A DNA stretch of 64,000 nt, taken from the NCBI RefSeq assembly GCF_003268395.1, contig NZ_LQXQ01000013.1, positions 1 to 64,000 of the forward strand. Direction: 5' to 3'. Made by a program: the position numbers and the translations under genes. Shown one piece after another: positions 9,938 through 17,807 of this stretch. The notes under the pieces were generated by a model. That model was not told the DNA's origin, did no database searches, and saw only the letters and a list, made by a program, of their open reading frames with translations. The stretch is from Acinetobacter sp. CFCC 10889 (GTDB lineage Bacteria; Pseudomonadota; Gammaproteobacteria; Pseudomonadales; Moraxellaceae). Position 1 is the stretch's first letter; the number at the start of each line of letters is the position of its first letter.

Positions 9938-10489
9938 TTATTTGGTCTGTGGTGCTTGTACTTTCGAACTTAAAGTCACTTGTTCAGCAACCAGTAAATT
10001 AACGATCTCATTTGGATCTTGCGGTAGGCTCAAACGCATTTGACAGATCTGTTCGCAGCTATTTTTTTGTAATACCAAAATTTCTGCTAAAACCTCAATT
10101 GGACGACCAATTTCAAAATCAGTTTTGACTAAGCATTTTCCGAATTGTTGTGCATAATTACGCTCTAATTCAGCGATTTTAATGTCATTCAATAGAACTT
10201 GAATGTGATATTTTTCTTGTCGAGTTTCTGGTAGTCGTTGTACACGAACTTTTTTATAAATGGGCTGAGTCGAGACTTTCAGCATCTGTTCCGTGATCAT
10301 TTTACGCTGGGTTGCATGGCTTAATTTCAACACATAATGAAAGTCTTCTAAGTCTTGTATCAATAAAGGATGATTACGAAAAAACATATCTCTTTCAAAC
10401 TGATAACGCTGCCATCGCCGTTCATCTAATTGTTGGATCATAAAAAAACCGAGTACAACCACGATCACCACTAAAACTAAAAAAAGCAT
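9938..10489 (-). CDS. Hypothetical single-pass membrane protein
   Basis: A 183-residue protein with one N-terminal membrane helix (about residues 2-20, almost all Val, Leu, Ile and Phe) followed by a charged, soluble region with many Arg, Gln and Glu, probably in the cytoplasm. Two Cys lie close together in NSCEQICQM. I do not recognise the family. It sits downstream of pyrE on the same strand with a spacing of about 80 bases and could be read with it. Confidence 0.75.
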   Translation of the reverse strand: MLFLVLVVIVVVLGFFMIQQLDERRWQRYQFERDMFFRNHPLLIQDLEDFHYVLKLSHATQRKMITEQMLKVSTQPIYKKVRVQRLPETRQEKYHIQVLLNDIKIAELERNYAQQFGKCLVKTDFEIGRPIEVLAEILVLQKNSCEQICQMRLSLPQDPNEIVNLLVAEQVTLSSKVQAPQTK

Positions 10490-10568
10490 CTATCCATTCA
10501 CCTGAAGCAAATCCAGCACAAAAATAAGGAGCTCACGCTCCTTAGTCTAAATCATTATCTTTACAATT

Positions 10569-11219
10569 TTAAATCCCGTATTTGACACGATAAGCTTCCA
10601 TTTTTGCCAAAGCTTCTTTTTCGCCTTTGGCATCAAGATAATCCATCAAATCTTTCATGGTGATTAATGCATGTACTGGAATTTCAAGCTCTTGTTGTAC
10701 TTCTTGAATCGCAGATAATGAACCTTGCCCCTTTTCTTGACGATCTAATGCAACTAAAACACCTGCAATTGTTGCACCTGCATTTTTAAGAATGGTGACA
10801 ACTTCACGAATCGCAGTACCTGCTGTGATGACATCATCAATAATCCATACTTTTTTACCTTCAACGGCTGCACCTACCAATACACCACCTTCACCATGAT
10901 CCTTGGCTTCTTTACGGTTAAACCCCCAAGGAACACTTACACCATGAATTTGTGACAGTGCCACAGCTGTTGCTGCTACAAAGGGAATGCCTTTATATGC
11001 AGGACCAAATACCACTTCAACATTGTTACATTGTGTGAGTTTATCTGCATAACCTTGAGCAAGTAGCGATAATGCTTCACCATCGTTGAGTAACCCTGCA
11101 TTAAAAAAATAAGGGCTCACACGACCTGATTTTAAAGTAAACTCACCAAATTTAAGCACACCACGTGATAATGCGAGTTCGATAAAAGCTTGCGGGTTAA
11201 ACTGAGCTGGCGTTGACAT
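10569..11219 (-). CDS. pyrE: Orotate phosphoribosyltransferase
   Basis: PyrE joins orotate to PRPP to give OMP in pyrimidine synthesis. The 216-residue length is normal. The PRPP-binding motif is [17 protein letters not shown] and the substrate loop includes the [10 protein letters not shown] segment. The frame is open further to 11315, but ATG 11219, giving [12 protein letters not shown], has GGAG 7 bases upstream and matches the usual family start. It is divergent from crc, the arrangement also seen in Pseudomonas. Confidence 0.95.
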   Translation of the reverse strand: MSTPAQFNPQAFIELALSRGVLKFGEFTLKSGRVSPYFFNAGLLNDGEALSLLAQGYADKLTQCNNVEVVFGPAYKGIPFVAATAVALSQIHGVSVPWGFNRKEAKDHGEGGVLVGAAVEGKKVWIIDDVITAGTAIREVVTILKNAGATIAGVLVALDRQEKGQGSLSAIQEVQQELEIPVHALITMKDLMDYLDAKGEKEALAKMEAYRVKYGI

Positions 11220-11260
11220 GAGGTGCTCCAAATATTCTGTAATAGAGGTAAGACTTGCGC

Positions 11261-12079
11261 ATGATACCAAAGAGTAGCTATCCAAGTGATCAAAAAATTT
11301 TAAGAGTTGTCTCAATTAACGTAAATGGTTTACGAGCTTCTGTCACAAAAGGTCTACTTGAATGGATGGAACAATCCGATGCAGACGTGATCTGTATGCA
11401 AGAAAGCCGTATTACCCATGCACAATGGACAGATAAGTTTAAACCCGAAGGTTGGTACACACACCTATTTCCTGCCGAAAAAGCAGGCTATGCAGGGACA
11501 GCCATTTATAGTCGACTGCCTTTTGTATCCGTGAAAGATGGTTTGGGTTTTGAATTGGCAGACTCACAAGGACGCTTTATCAGCGCTGAATTTGATCTAG
11601 GTTTAGGTCAAACAGCACATATTTGCTCCTTATATTTACCATCTGGCTCTTCGGGTGATGAAGCACAAGCTCGCAAAGATCATTTCTTGGATCAATACAA
11701 AACCATTTTAAAACAATGGCGTGATGAAAATAAATCTATCATTGTTTGTGGTGACTACAATATCGTGCATAAACGCATTGATATTAAAAACTGGTCGGGC
11801 AATCAAAAAGCATCAGGCTGTTTACCCCATGAACGTGCATGGCTTGATCACATTTATGATGATCTAGGCTATGTTGATACGTTTCGTGAAGTCCGTAAAG
11901 AAGCGGAAGTATATTCATGGTGGTCAAACCGAGGACAAGCTCGTGCTAAAAATGTCGGCTGGCGCATCGACTATCAAGCTTGCTCACCTGACTGGAAAGA
12001 CCGTACAGTGAATGCTTGGGTCTATAAAGAACAATGGTTTAGTGATCATGCACCCGTGATTATCGACTACAAAGTTTAA
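11261..12079 (+). CDS. crc: Crc, catabolite repression control protein (exonuclease III fold)
   Basis: A 272-residue protein of the endonuclease/exonuclease/phosphatase fold. Family landmarks are [27 protein letters not shown] and FSDHAPVI. The central blocks [26 protein letters not shown] and NVGWRIDYQ match Crc as I know it from Pseudomonas. There Crc acts with Hfq on catabolic mRNAs instead of cutting DNA. Position next to pyrE is the standard Crc location. ATG 11261 follows AGAGGTAAG by about 8 bases; a TTG at 11255 is possible. A true exonuclease III (xthA) cannot be fully excluded without alignment. A GGA-rich RNA candidate lies just downstream. Confidence 0.88.
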   Translation: MIPKSSYPSDQKILRVVSINVNGLRASVTKGLLEWMEQSDADVICMQESRITHAQWTDKFKPEGWYTHLFPAEKAGYAGTAIYSRLPFVSVKDGLGFELADSQGRFISAEFDLGLGQTAHICSLYLPSGSSGDEAQARKDHFLDQYKTILKQWRDENKSIIVCGDYNIVHKRIDIKNWSGNQKASGCLPHERAWLDHIYDDLGYVDTFREVRKEAEVYSWWSNRGQARAKNVGWRIDYQACSPDWKDRTVNAWVYKEQWFSDHAPVIIDYKV

Positions 12080-12101
12080 CATGCTGTTACCTGTTGCCAA
12101 C

Positions 12102-12131
12102 ATATTAAGTGAACACATGTTCACTTAATAT
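12102..12131. repeat. Perfect 13-bp inverted repeat
   Basis: ATATTAAGTGAAC (12102-12114), a four-base spacer ACAT, and the exact complement GTTCACTTAATAT (12119-12131). It is 22 bases after the crc stop and about 75 bases before the predicted start of the RNA candidate. No T-run follows, so it is a poor intrinsic terminator. It could be an operator or upstream activating site for the RNA, or part of the crc 3' end. Confidence 0.8.
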
Positions 12132-12193
12132 ATGTAAATATCGCACAATAGTTGTCGTGTTAACGTATTCTTTATTCACCACAATAAGCGCAT

Positions 12194-12199
12194 TATTGT
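12194..12199 (+). promoter_or_regulatory. Possible -10 element of the GGA-rich RNA
   Basis: TATTGT at 12194-12199, with a weak -35 candidate TTTATT 17 bases upstream (12171-12176), would place the transcription start near 12206, just before the first GGA motif. This is inference from position and weak consensus only. Confidence 0.3.
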
Positions 12200-12205
12200 T
12201 TCACG

Positions 12206-12360
12206 GCACAGGGACATTGTCAGGATGACAGCAAAGGGATAGGACGCCGTAGGACGAAAAGAAAATATTCACTTTAGTTTATATTTTCAAAGGATGTGAC
12301 ATTGGACGTTGTACTGAGACCCGCATAGTCAGGATGATTAGATGCGGGTTTTCTCTTTTT
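12206..12360 (+). ncRNA. Candidate CsrA/RsmA-sequestering small RNA (CsrB/RsmZ type)
   Basis: A non-coding stretch with eight GGA motifs in about 125 bases (first bases at 12212, 12223, 12237, 12242, 12252, 12292, 12304 and 12332), most in the context A-GGA. At least two sit in loops of short stems: TGTC-AGGAT-GACA at 12218-12230 and the loop of the terminator. The 3' end is an eight-pair stem (ACCCGCAT 12319-12326, ATGCGGGT 12342-12349) followed by TTTCTCTTTTTT, a strong terminator whose loop again holds AGGAT. Multiple loop-borne GGA motifs with an intrinsic terminator are the hallmark of CsrB/RsmX/Y/Z RNAs, which titrate CsrA. The 5' end is inferred. No reading frame of note overlaps it. 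Confidence 0.7.
12319..12359 (+). terminator. Terminator of the GGA-rich RNA
   Basis: Stem ACCCGCAT/ATGCGGGT around a 15-base loop containing AGGAT, followed by a T-rich tract ending in six T residues. No coding gene ends nearby, which itself points to a non-coding transcript. Confidence 0.85.
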
Positions 12361-12579
12361 TAACTGATCTATTTATTATTCTCAAGTGATTTCGTTGTTG
12401 ATCTTTGTAATATTTCTTCATGTCTATATTCATAAATTTAAACAATCAATCTTTCATTTTGATGACAATACACATTTTCAAGATGTAATTTTTATCTGTT
12501 CAATACCATAATGTTTTTTGCGATATTTTTTGCTAGGCTTAAGTCATTCACCTATATGATTTAAAATAGAAGACACACT

Positions 12580-12927
12580 ATGCTGAAAATTTATGGAATT
12601 AAAAACTGTAATTCAATGAAAAAAGCCTTTGATTTACTCAATGAATTGGCTTTGCCTTATGAATTTCATGACTATAAAAAACAAGGCATTGATACCGAAA
12701 CAGTCAAAGTTTGGTTAGATCAATTGGGGCAAGACCTTATACTCAATAAAAAAGGGACAACTTGGAAAAAGCTTTCTGAACAAGAACAACAAGATGCTTT
12801 AGCAAGCCAAGACAATCTGATTCAAGCCCTAACCACACATACCAGTATGATCAAACGCCCTGTGATTGAAAACAATGGTGTATATATTGTTGGTTTTGAT
12901 GAAGAAAAAATCAAAGCGCTTCAATAA
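12580..12927 (+). CDS. ArsC/Spx-family thioredoxin-fold protein, YffB-like
   Basis: A 115-residue member of the ArsC family. The N-terminus MLKIYGIKNCNSMKKAF has the single redox Cys (Cys10) of the YffB/Spx/ArsC group, and the central LNKKGTTWKKL block and late IKRPVIENNGVYIVGF block are typical. Classical arsenate reductases need further Cys residues that are absent here, so YffB-type function, which is poorly defined, is more likely than arsenate resistance. No ars genes are nearby. Confidence 0.85.
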   Translation: MLKIYGIKNCNSMKKAFDLLNELALPYEFHDYKKQGIDTETVKVWLDQLGQDLILNKKGTTWKKLSEQEQQDALASQDNLIQALTTHTSMIKRPVIENNGVYIVGFDEEKIKALQ

Positions 12928-13010
12928 ATACCCTATACAGAAGTAAATTTGAAATAATTTGATCAAATCTCTCGCTGTATTTTTGAAGTTAAATTTGAAA
13001 TTAAAAATAA

Positions 13011-13041
13011 AAAAGCTCGATATAACCCATCGAGCTTTTTT
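13011..13041. terminator. Bidirectional rho-independent terminator
   Basis: AAAAGCTCGAT paired with ATCGAGCTTTT around a seven-base loop. It separates the convergent YffB-like and DUF2147 genes and has A/T runs on both sides. Confidence 0.85.
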
Positions 13042-13061
13042 AATCATGCATTTATACTAGA

Positions 13062-13490
13062 TTAGTTGGCACGAATCCAAGTTTGGTTACGACCAAGCGC
13101 AGAAACCCCCATATAGCCACGTAGGTTCAGCTTATTACCCGCTAACTCACCTTTCAGTTTGTAGGTTTTACCATTTTTTGGATCTAAAATCGTACCGCCT
13201 TCATACTTACCATTGACATTTTTTAGACCATAAACAATCGTGACACCTTTCAACGATTTATTGTGGTATTTACCTTCACACTTGGTACAAGAATTTTCTT
13301 CACCCGGCGTTACAATACTTTGAATCGTTGCTGAAAGCGTACCATTCTTTTGTTCTGTAAATTTCACTACAGCTTTGGCTTGCTTAGTTTCATCATCAAT
13401 GGTTTTCCATACCGTACCATTAAGAGGATCTGCTGCGTTGGCGAAAGCAGTTGCAGTAAGCAGCCCCATCATCAGTGCAATTTTTTTCAT
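13062..13490 (-). CDS. DUF2147 family exported protein
   Basis: A 142-residue protein with a signal peptide (MKKIALMMGLLTATAFANA, cleavage about residue 19-20). The mature part follows the DUF2147 pattern: an opening GTVWKTIDDETKQAKAVV, a Cys pair in SCTKCEGK, then GGTILDPKNGKTYKLKG and a final LRGYMGVSALGRNQTWIR. The family is periplasmic and of unknown function. ATG 13490 has AGGGAAA about 8 bases ahead; the longer frame to 13562 lacks a signal peptide start. It is divergent from an esterase gene. Confidence 0.85.
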   Translation of the reverse strand: MKKIALMMGLLTATAFANAADPLNGTVWKTIDDETKQAKAVVKFTEQKNGTLSATIQSIVTPGEENSCTKCEGKYHNKSLKGVTIVYGLKNVNGKYEGGTILDPKNGKTYKLKGELAGNKLNLRGYMGVSALGRNQTWIRAN

Positions 13491-13644
13491 TTTTTTGATT
13501 TCCCTAGTCATGATTGACATATGATAGTATTCAAAAGTTGCAACAAATATGCAATTTTTCAATGTGACTATTTGGTGTACCCTTGTAAATAATGTTGTTT
13601 ATTCAACAAATAAAAATAGTAAAAGTAAACAAAATGGAAAAAGC

Positions 13645-14559
13645 ATGAAGATTAACCCCTTAATGAAACAATTCATCACTGAAGCGGTTTTAAAAACCAG
13701 TTTTAAAATGCCAAGTCGTTTAAATCTCCCCCCGACTGCATTACGTTTCGCACTGGAACAACTCACACGTGTTTTTCCTCAACCTAAAGGGGTTGAATTT
13801 CGTGCTTTACGCATTGCGGGTATACACGCTGAAGAAATTAAACCGCAGAAAAAATCAACACAAATGATTTTGCATATTCATGGTGGTGCATTTTTTGTAG
13901 GTTCTTTAAAAACCCATCGTGCTTTTTTAGCAGAAATAGCTGTACGTACACAGATGCAAGTGTTGCATATAGACTATCCTCTCGCACCTGAGCATCCTTA
14001 CCCTGAAGCAAGTGATGCAATTTATGACATTTACCAAATGTTGATGGATCAAGGTGTGCAACCTAAAGATATTATTATTTCAGGTGATTCTTGTGGTGCA
14101 AATTTGGCATTGGCTTTAGTGCTTAAATTAAAAAAAGAAGATCCTGAACATGTACCTAGTGGTCTGATTTTACTGTCTCCATTTTTGGATTTAACTTTAA
14201 CCAGTGAATCTTTACGTTTTAATCAAAAACATGATGCTTTACTGTCCGTAGAAGCACTTGAGGCAGGCATTAATTATTATGTTCCTAAAGATGTCGATGC
14301 ATCCATTCCTGAAATTTCACCTATTTTTGGCGATTTCGCAGGTTTACCGCCAACATTAGTACAAGTCGGCTCTAAAGAAATCTTAATGGATGATGCAATT
14401 CGTTTTGAGAAAAAAGCGAAAAAAGCTCATGTAGATGTCACTTATAAATTATATACAGGTATGTGGCACAACTTCCAAATGTTTAGCCCATGGTTTGATG
14501 AAGCCAAAAAAGCCATCGCAGATATTGCTGAATTTGCCCATAAACTTGATCAAACATAA
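13645..14559 (+). CDS. Alpha/beta hydrolase, hormone-sensitive-lipase family esterase
   Basis: A 304-residue esterase/lipase of the HSL (family IV) group. It has the oxyanion motif HIHGGAFFVGS, the nucleophile elbow GDSCGAN and the catalytic His in GMWHNFQMF. YPLAPEHPYPEA between them is the usual companion block. Cys at the second position of the elbow (GDSCG instead of GDSAG) is a small variation. ATG 13645 has GGA about 7 bases upstream; the open frame extends back to 13549 but the extra residues do not look like protein. A substrate such as a short-chain ester is likely but not shown. Confidence 0.87.
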   Translation: MKINPLMKQFITEAVLKTSFKMPSRLNLPPTALRFALEQLTRVFPQPKGVEFRALRIAGIHAEEIKPQKKSTQMILHIHGGAFFVGSLKTHRAFLAEIAVRTQMQVLHIDYPLAPEHPYPEASDAIYDIYQMLMDQGVQPKDIIISGDSCGANLALALVLKLKKEDPEHVPSGLILLSPFLDLTLTSESLRFNQKHDALLSVEALEAGINYYVPKDVDASIPEISPIFGDFAGLPPTLVQVGSKEILMDDAIRFEKKAKKAHVDVTYKLYTGMWHNFQMFSPWFDEAKKAIADIAEFAHKLDQT

Positions 14560-14578
14560 GTTACCTTTCATAAAGCAT

Positions 14579-14602
14579 AAATAGCCAGTATTTCTGGCTA
14601 TT
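14579..14602 (+). terminator. Hairpin, probable terminator of the esterase gene
   Basis: AAATAGCCAG and CTGGCTATTT form a 10-pair stem with a four-base loop, 20 bases after the stop codon. No long T-run follows, so confidence is moderate. Confidence 0.55.
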
Positions 14603-14959
14603 TAGAGTAAAAAATCAAATCTTTCACAACCTAGACGATATACATAAATAACATAAGTTTTATGCTTATTTTTCTCATTTAAATTATAATTTTGGTTTAT
14701 AATTCTATATATTAGAGTGACCACATCATATTTTTGTTCGAACAAATAAAATCATGTATACATTCTAATCAAGGTAATTTTTCAGTTTGGCGGTGAATAT
14801 AATTATTGAGCAATAGTTTTGGTACAATAATTTATTATTTATACAGATATAGTAAATTATATCTTAACAATATACCATAAATACTCATATTTCACTTAAT
14901 GAGTTATTTATTTTTAAATTTATAAATATATTTAATACTTCACAATCTCTCCCGCTCTA
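14603..14959. other. AT-rich intergenic stretch
   Basis: About 360 bases, very AT-rich, with no reading frame that looks coding and no clear repeat. It must hold the promoter of the diguanylate cyclase gene, but I cannot place one with confidence. Confidence 0.5.
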
Positions 14960-16198
14960 GTGGAAATCAATATATTTAAATCTGTTATTGGTAGGCTAAA
15001 AACAATTAACATGAATGATTTAGCTAAAAAAATATTCAACTATATCCAGTCCAATAGCATTATGAATTGGACAAATATCCAAAAATGTATTTTGGTATTA
15101 ACGCTTGCCATTATGATCCACTTTCTTTGGATTATATGGAAAGTCTATATTCTTTATACACCTGATCTTTTGCAGTGGGTGAATATTCCTTTACTTAAAA
15201 ATCAACTTTTAATTAATTTCATATCAATTATATCTTTGATTATTTTAATTTGTATAAGTATTTATAATCGCAAAAAGGAATGGGTTAATCACTTTTTTAG
15301 TTATTTTGTGATTACAATTTTCATTCTTATTTTAGTCTTAGATGGTTATTTGGTTGGGATCTACAGCCCAGCGACAATCTTTACCAGCGTCTGTGTCACA
15401 GGTATTGGTTTGGTTTTATTTAATCAAAAAATTATTTATTTTAACTTAGTCTTGTCCACTTCCATTTTTTCAACATTAATTTATTTAACGACTCAAGACG
15501 CTATTCCTTATTCACCTATTTTTAGTCAAAAATTACTGAATGGTATTCCATATTATAACTATTTCTGGGTATATAGTATGGTTTATTTCATTATTCCCGT
15601 GATGCTGATTGGATTATTATTTTTTGAAATATTATTAATGCAATGGCGTTATCGTGAATCATTATTTGAAAAAATTAGTCAGATTGATCCTTTAACTGAA
15701 TTGTATAATCGCCGTTTTTTTAATGAGAAAGTCACAGCATTACAACAAAATGAACAGTCTTATATTATTATTTTATTAGACTTAGATCATTTTAAAACAA
15801 TTAATGATACCTATGGTCATCATGTGGGCGATACCGCATTGGTTCATATTGCGCAAACTTTGTCTAAAACAGTACGAAAAACCGATATTGTGGCACGTTA
15901 TGGTGGCGAAGAATTTATTTTACTACTGCCTGAAATTACGGTCACTCAAGCATTTGAAATTGCAGAGAAATGTCGAAATATTATTGCTTCACAAGCTTTG
16001 CAGTTCACAGATGGACAGTGTATCCATATCACAGCAAGTTTTGGTATAGGAGTGAGCTCGTCAGAACTCAGCATAGATCAAGCTATTTATTATGCAGACC
16101 AAGCTTTGTATCACGCCAAGCAATCTGGGCGTAATCAAGTGCAATTATATGATGGAAGCTCCTTTCAAAGCTTCCAATCTGAAATTGTGCTGCCTTAA
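14960..16198 (+). CDS. Membrane-bound diguanylate cyclase (GGDEF)
   Basis: Up to 412 residues: about six membrane helices between residues 40 and 235, then a GGDEF domain at about 245-400. The catalytic motif is GGEEF in ARYGGEEFILLLPE, an active variant. The product-inhibition I-site RxxD is present as RKTD five residues before it, so the enzyme should make cyclic di-GMP and be feedback-inhibited. The sensor is an MHYT/MASE-like membrane domain I cannot name. The start is uncertain: GTG 14960 lacks a ribosome site, and ATG 15011 (residue 18) and 15062 are alternatives. Confidence 0.85.
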   Translation: MEINIFKSVIGRLKTINMNDLAKKIFNYIQSNSIMNWTNIQKCILVLTLAIMIHFLWIIWKVYILYTPDLLQWVNIPLLKNQLLINFISIISLIILICISIYNRKKEWVNHFFSYFVITIFILILVLDGYLVGIYSPATIFTSVCVTGIGLVLFNQKIIYFNLVLSTSIFSTLIYLTTQDAIPYSPIFSQKLLNGIPYYNYFWVYSMVYFIIPVMLIGLLFFEILLMQWRYRESLFEKISQIDPLTELYNRRFFNEKVTALQQNEQSYIIILLDLDHFKTINDTYGHHVGDTALVHIAQTLSKTVRKTDIVARYGGEEFILLLPEITVTQAFEIAEKCRNIIASQALQFTDGQCIHITASFGIGVSSSELSIDQAIYYADQALYHAKQSGRNQVQLYDGSSFQSFQSEIVLP

Positions 16199-16213
16199 AG
16201 AATTAAGGCATGA

Positions 16214-17287
16214 TTAAATAGCGGACTCTACACTGAGAAAAGGATAATCAATATACCCTTCCGCAGTTTGTGAACCGATCATATTTTCAAACACTAGTTC
16301 ATTCAAAGGTGCATCCTGAACCAAACGCTCAAACAAATCAGGATTGGCAATATAAGCCTTACCAAAAGACACTGCATCTGCTTTGCCTAAAGCAAGCAAG
16401 TCGATTGCATCATCACGGCTCAACTTCATATTGGCAATATAAGGCACACCGCCTGAACGCTGTTTCATCTCTTCACTGATACTGTCATCCGCCAGATACT
16501 CACGGGTAAAGAAGAACGCAATCTGACGCTTTCCTAACTGCTCAAGAGCATAACCAAAGGTTTCACGTGGAGCAGCATCCCCCATATCATGCTCATCGCC
16601 ACGTGGTGCAAGATGCACACCAACACGACTTGCTCCCCAAACCTCGATCAATACATCCGTCACTTCCAGTAATAATCGGACACGATTTTCAACTGAACCA
16701 CCGTACTCATCTTCACGCTGATTGGTTGAACTTTGTAAGAATTGGTCGATCAGATAACCATTGGCAGCATGAAGTTCAACGCCATCAAAACCCGCAGCTT
16801 TGGCACGGATTGCAGCCTGTTTATATTGCTCAACAATAGTTTTGATTTCTGAAATTTCTAAAGGACGTGGTACAACATAATCACGTTTTGGACGCAATAA
16901 ACTCACCTGACCCGCTTGTTGTACGGCACTTGCAGATACAGGCGTTTCACCATTGAGAAGATCAGGGTGCGAAACACGACCCACATGCCATAACTGCGCA
17001 AGGATTAAACCACCTTTGTCATGCACAGCTTGAGTCACAACCTTCCAACCTTCAACTTGTGCATCCGTGAATAGCCCTGGGGTATTTAAATAACCATTGG
17101 CTTCTTCAGAAATCACCGTTGCTTCGGAAATGATTAAACCTGCACTGGCACGTTGCGCATAGTATTCCGCCATCATTGCAGTTGGAACACGATCCGCTGT
17201 TGCACGACTGCGTGTGAGTGGCGCCATGATGACACGATTTTTGAGATGTAAATCGCCTAGGACGAGAGGAGAAGAAAGTTCAGCCAT
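16214..17287 (-). CDS. nemA: Alkene reductase, Old Yellow Enzyme family (NemA-like)
   Basis: A 357-residue FMN-dependent ene-reductase that reduces activated C=C bonds and, in NemA, N-ethylmaleimide and nitro compounds. Hallmarks are the N-terminal NRVIMAPLTRSRAT, the substrate-binding pair in ELHAANGYLIDQFLQ (His and Asn), and AQLWHVGRVSHP. The length is normal. It lies 38 bases downstream of an ArsR-type regulator on the same strand. Coupling of a thiol-reactive repressor to an Old Yellow Enzyme is a known theme (nemRA, although NemR is TetR-type), so electrophile induction is likely here. Confidence 0.9.
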   Translation of the reverse strand: MAELSSPLVLGDLHLKNRVIMAPLTRSRATADRVPTAMMAEYYAQRASAGLIISEATVISEEANGYLNTPGLFTDAQVEGWKVVTQAVHDKGGLILAQLWHVGRVSHPDLLNGETPVSASAVQQAGQVSLLRPKRDYVVPRPLEISEIKTIVEQYKQAAIRAKAAGFDGVELHAANGYLIDQFLQSSTNQREDEYGGSVENRVRLLLEVTDVLIEVWGASRVGVHLAPRGDEHDMGDAAPRETFGYALEQLGKRQIAFFFTREYLADDSISEEMKQRSGGVPYIANMKLSRDDAIDLLALGKADAVSFGKAYIANPDLFERLVQDAPLNELVFENMIGSQTAEGYIDYPFLSVESAI

Positions 17288-17325
17288 ATTTGCCTCATCA
17301 CTCGCTTTTCCACCTGAATCAGGAG

Positions 17326-17625
17326 TTAAAGCGAGTTTTTAAGATATTCAATATATTGCTGAATTAAAGCTTCATTACGTGAAAAGTATGACCATTGACC
17401 ATACTTTTCTGCTTGAATTAATCCTGACTGTTGCAAAACTGACAAATGATTAGACATCGTAGACTGAGAGACATTACCGAGTTTTTCGATATTCCCTGCA
17501 CATATACCACGACTAAAGCCACCGCACTGCTCTTCACACAGATACTGTTGTGGATTTTTCAACCACTCCAGAATCTGGCGTCGAGTCGGATTTGCCAATG
17601 CTTTAGAAATTAAATCAATATCCAT
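17326..17625 (-). CDS. ArsR family transcriptional regulator
   Basis: A 99-residue winged-helix repressor. The opening MDIDLISKALANPTRRQIL and the recognition-helix block SQSTMSNHLSVLQQSGLI are typical of ArsR. Three Cys residues are grouped in LCEEQCGGFSRGICAG, between the first helices and the recognition helix, where a metal or electrophile could be sensed. The start was put at ATG 17625 to match the family; the frame runs back to 17649. It is the first gene of a two-gene unit with the Old Yellow Enzyme and has a striking dyad upstream. Confidence 0.87.
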   Translation of the reverse strand: MDIDLISKALANPTRRQILEWLKNPQQYLCEEQCGGFSRGICAGNIEKLGNVSQSTMSNHLSVLQQSGLIQAEKYGQWSYFSRNEALIQQYIEYLKNSL

Positions 17626-17689
17626 AGCCACAACCCGTATCAGATACATCCAATTTTGAACAAAGCTCTATTCAGCATCTTTGTAGATA

Positions 17690-17735
17690 ATATATCGTAT
17701 TTTTTCGATTTTAATATCGATTTTTTTAGATATAT
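17690..17735. promoter_or_regulatory. Nested symmetrical dyad, probable ArsR operator
   Basis: ATATATC (17690-17696) and GATATAT (17729-17735) flank TCGAT-type inner arms (TCGAT...ATCGA) with equal 8-base gaps and a 6-base centre, giving a two-tier palindrome of 46 bases. It lies 65-110 bases before the ArsR start, with TATATT/TATTAT sequences that could act as -10 elements. Autoregulation by the ArsR protein is inferred from position. Confidence 0.5.
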
Positions 17736-17807
17736 TGTAAAGATACCGATAAAGCTTTGCTATTTATCACAATTTAAATAGAAAAATTTGATGAAAAATG
17801 CGCTGAA

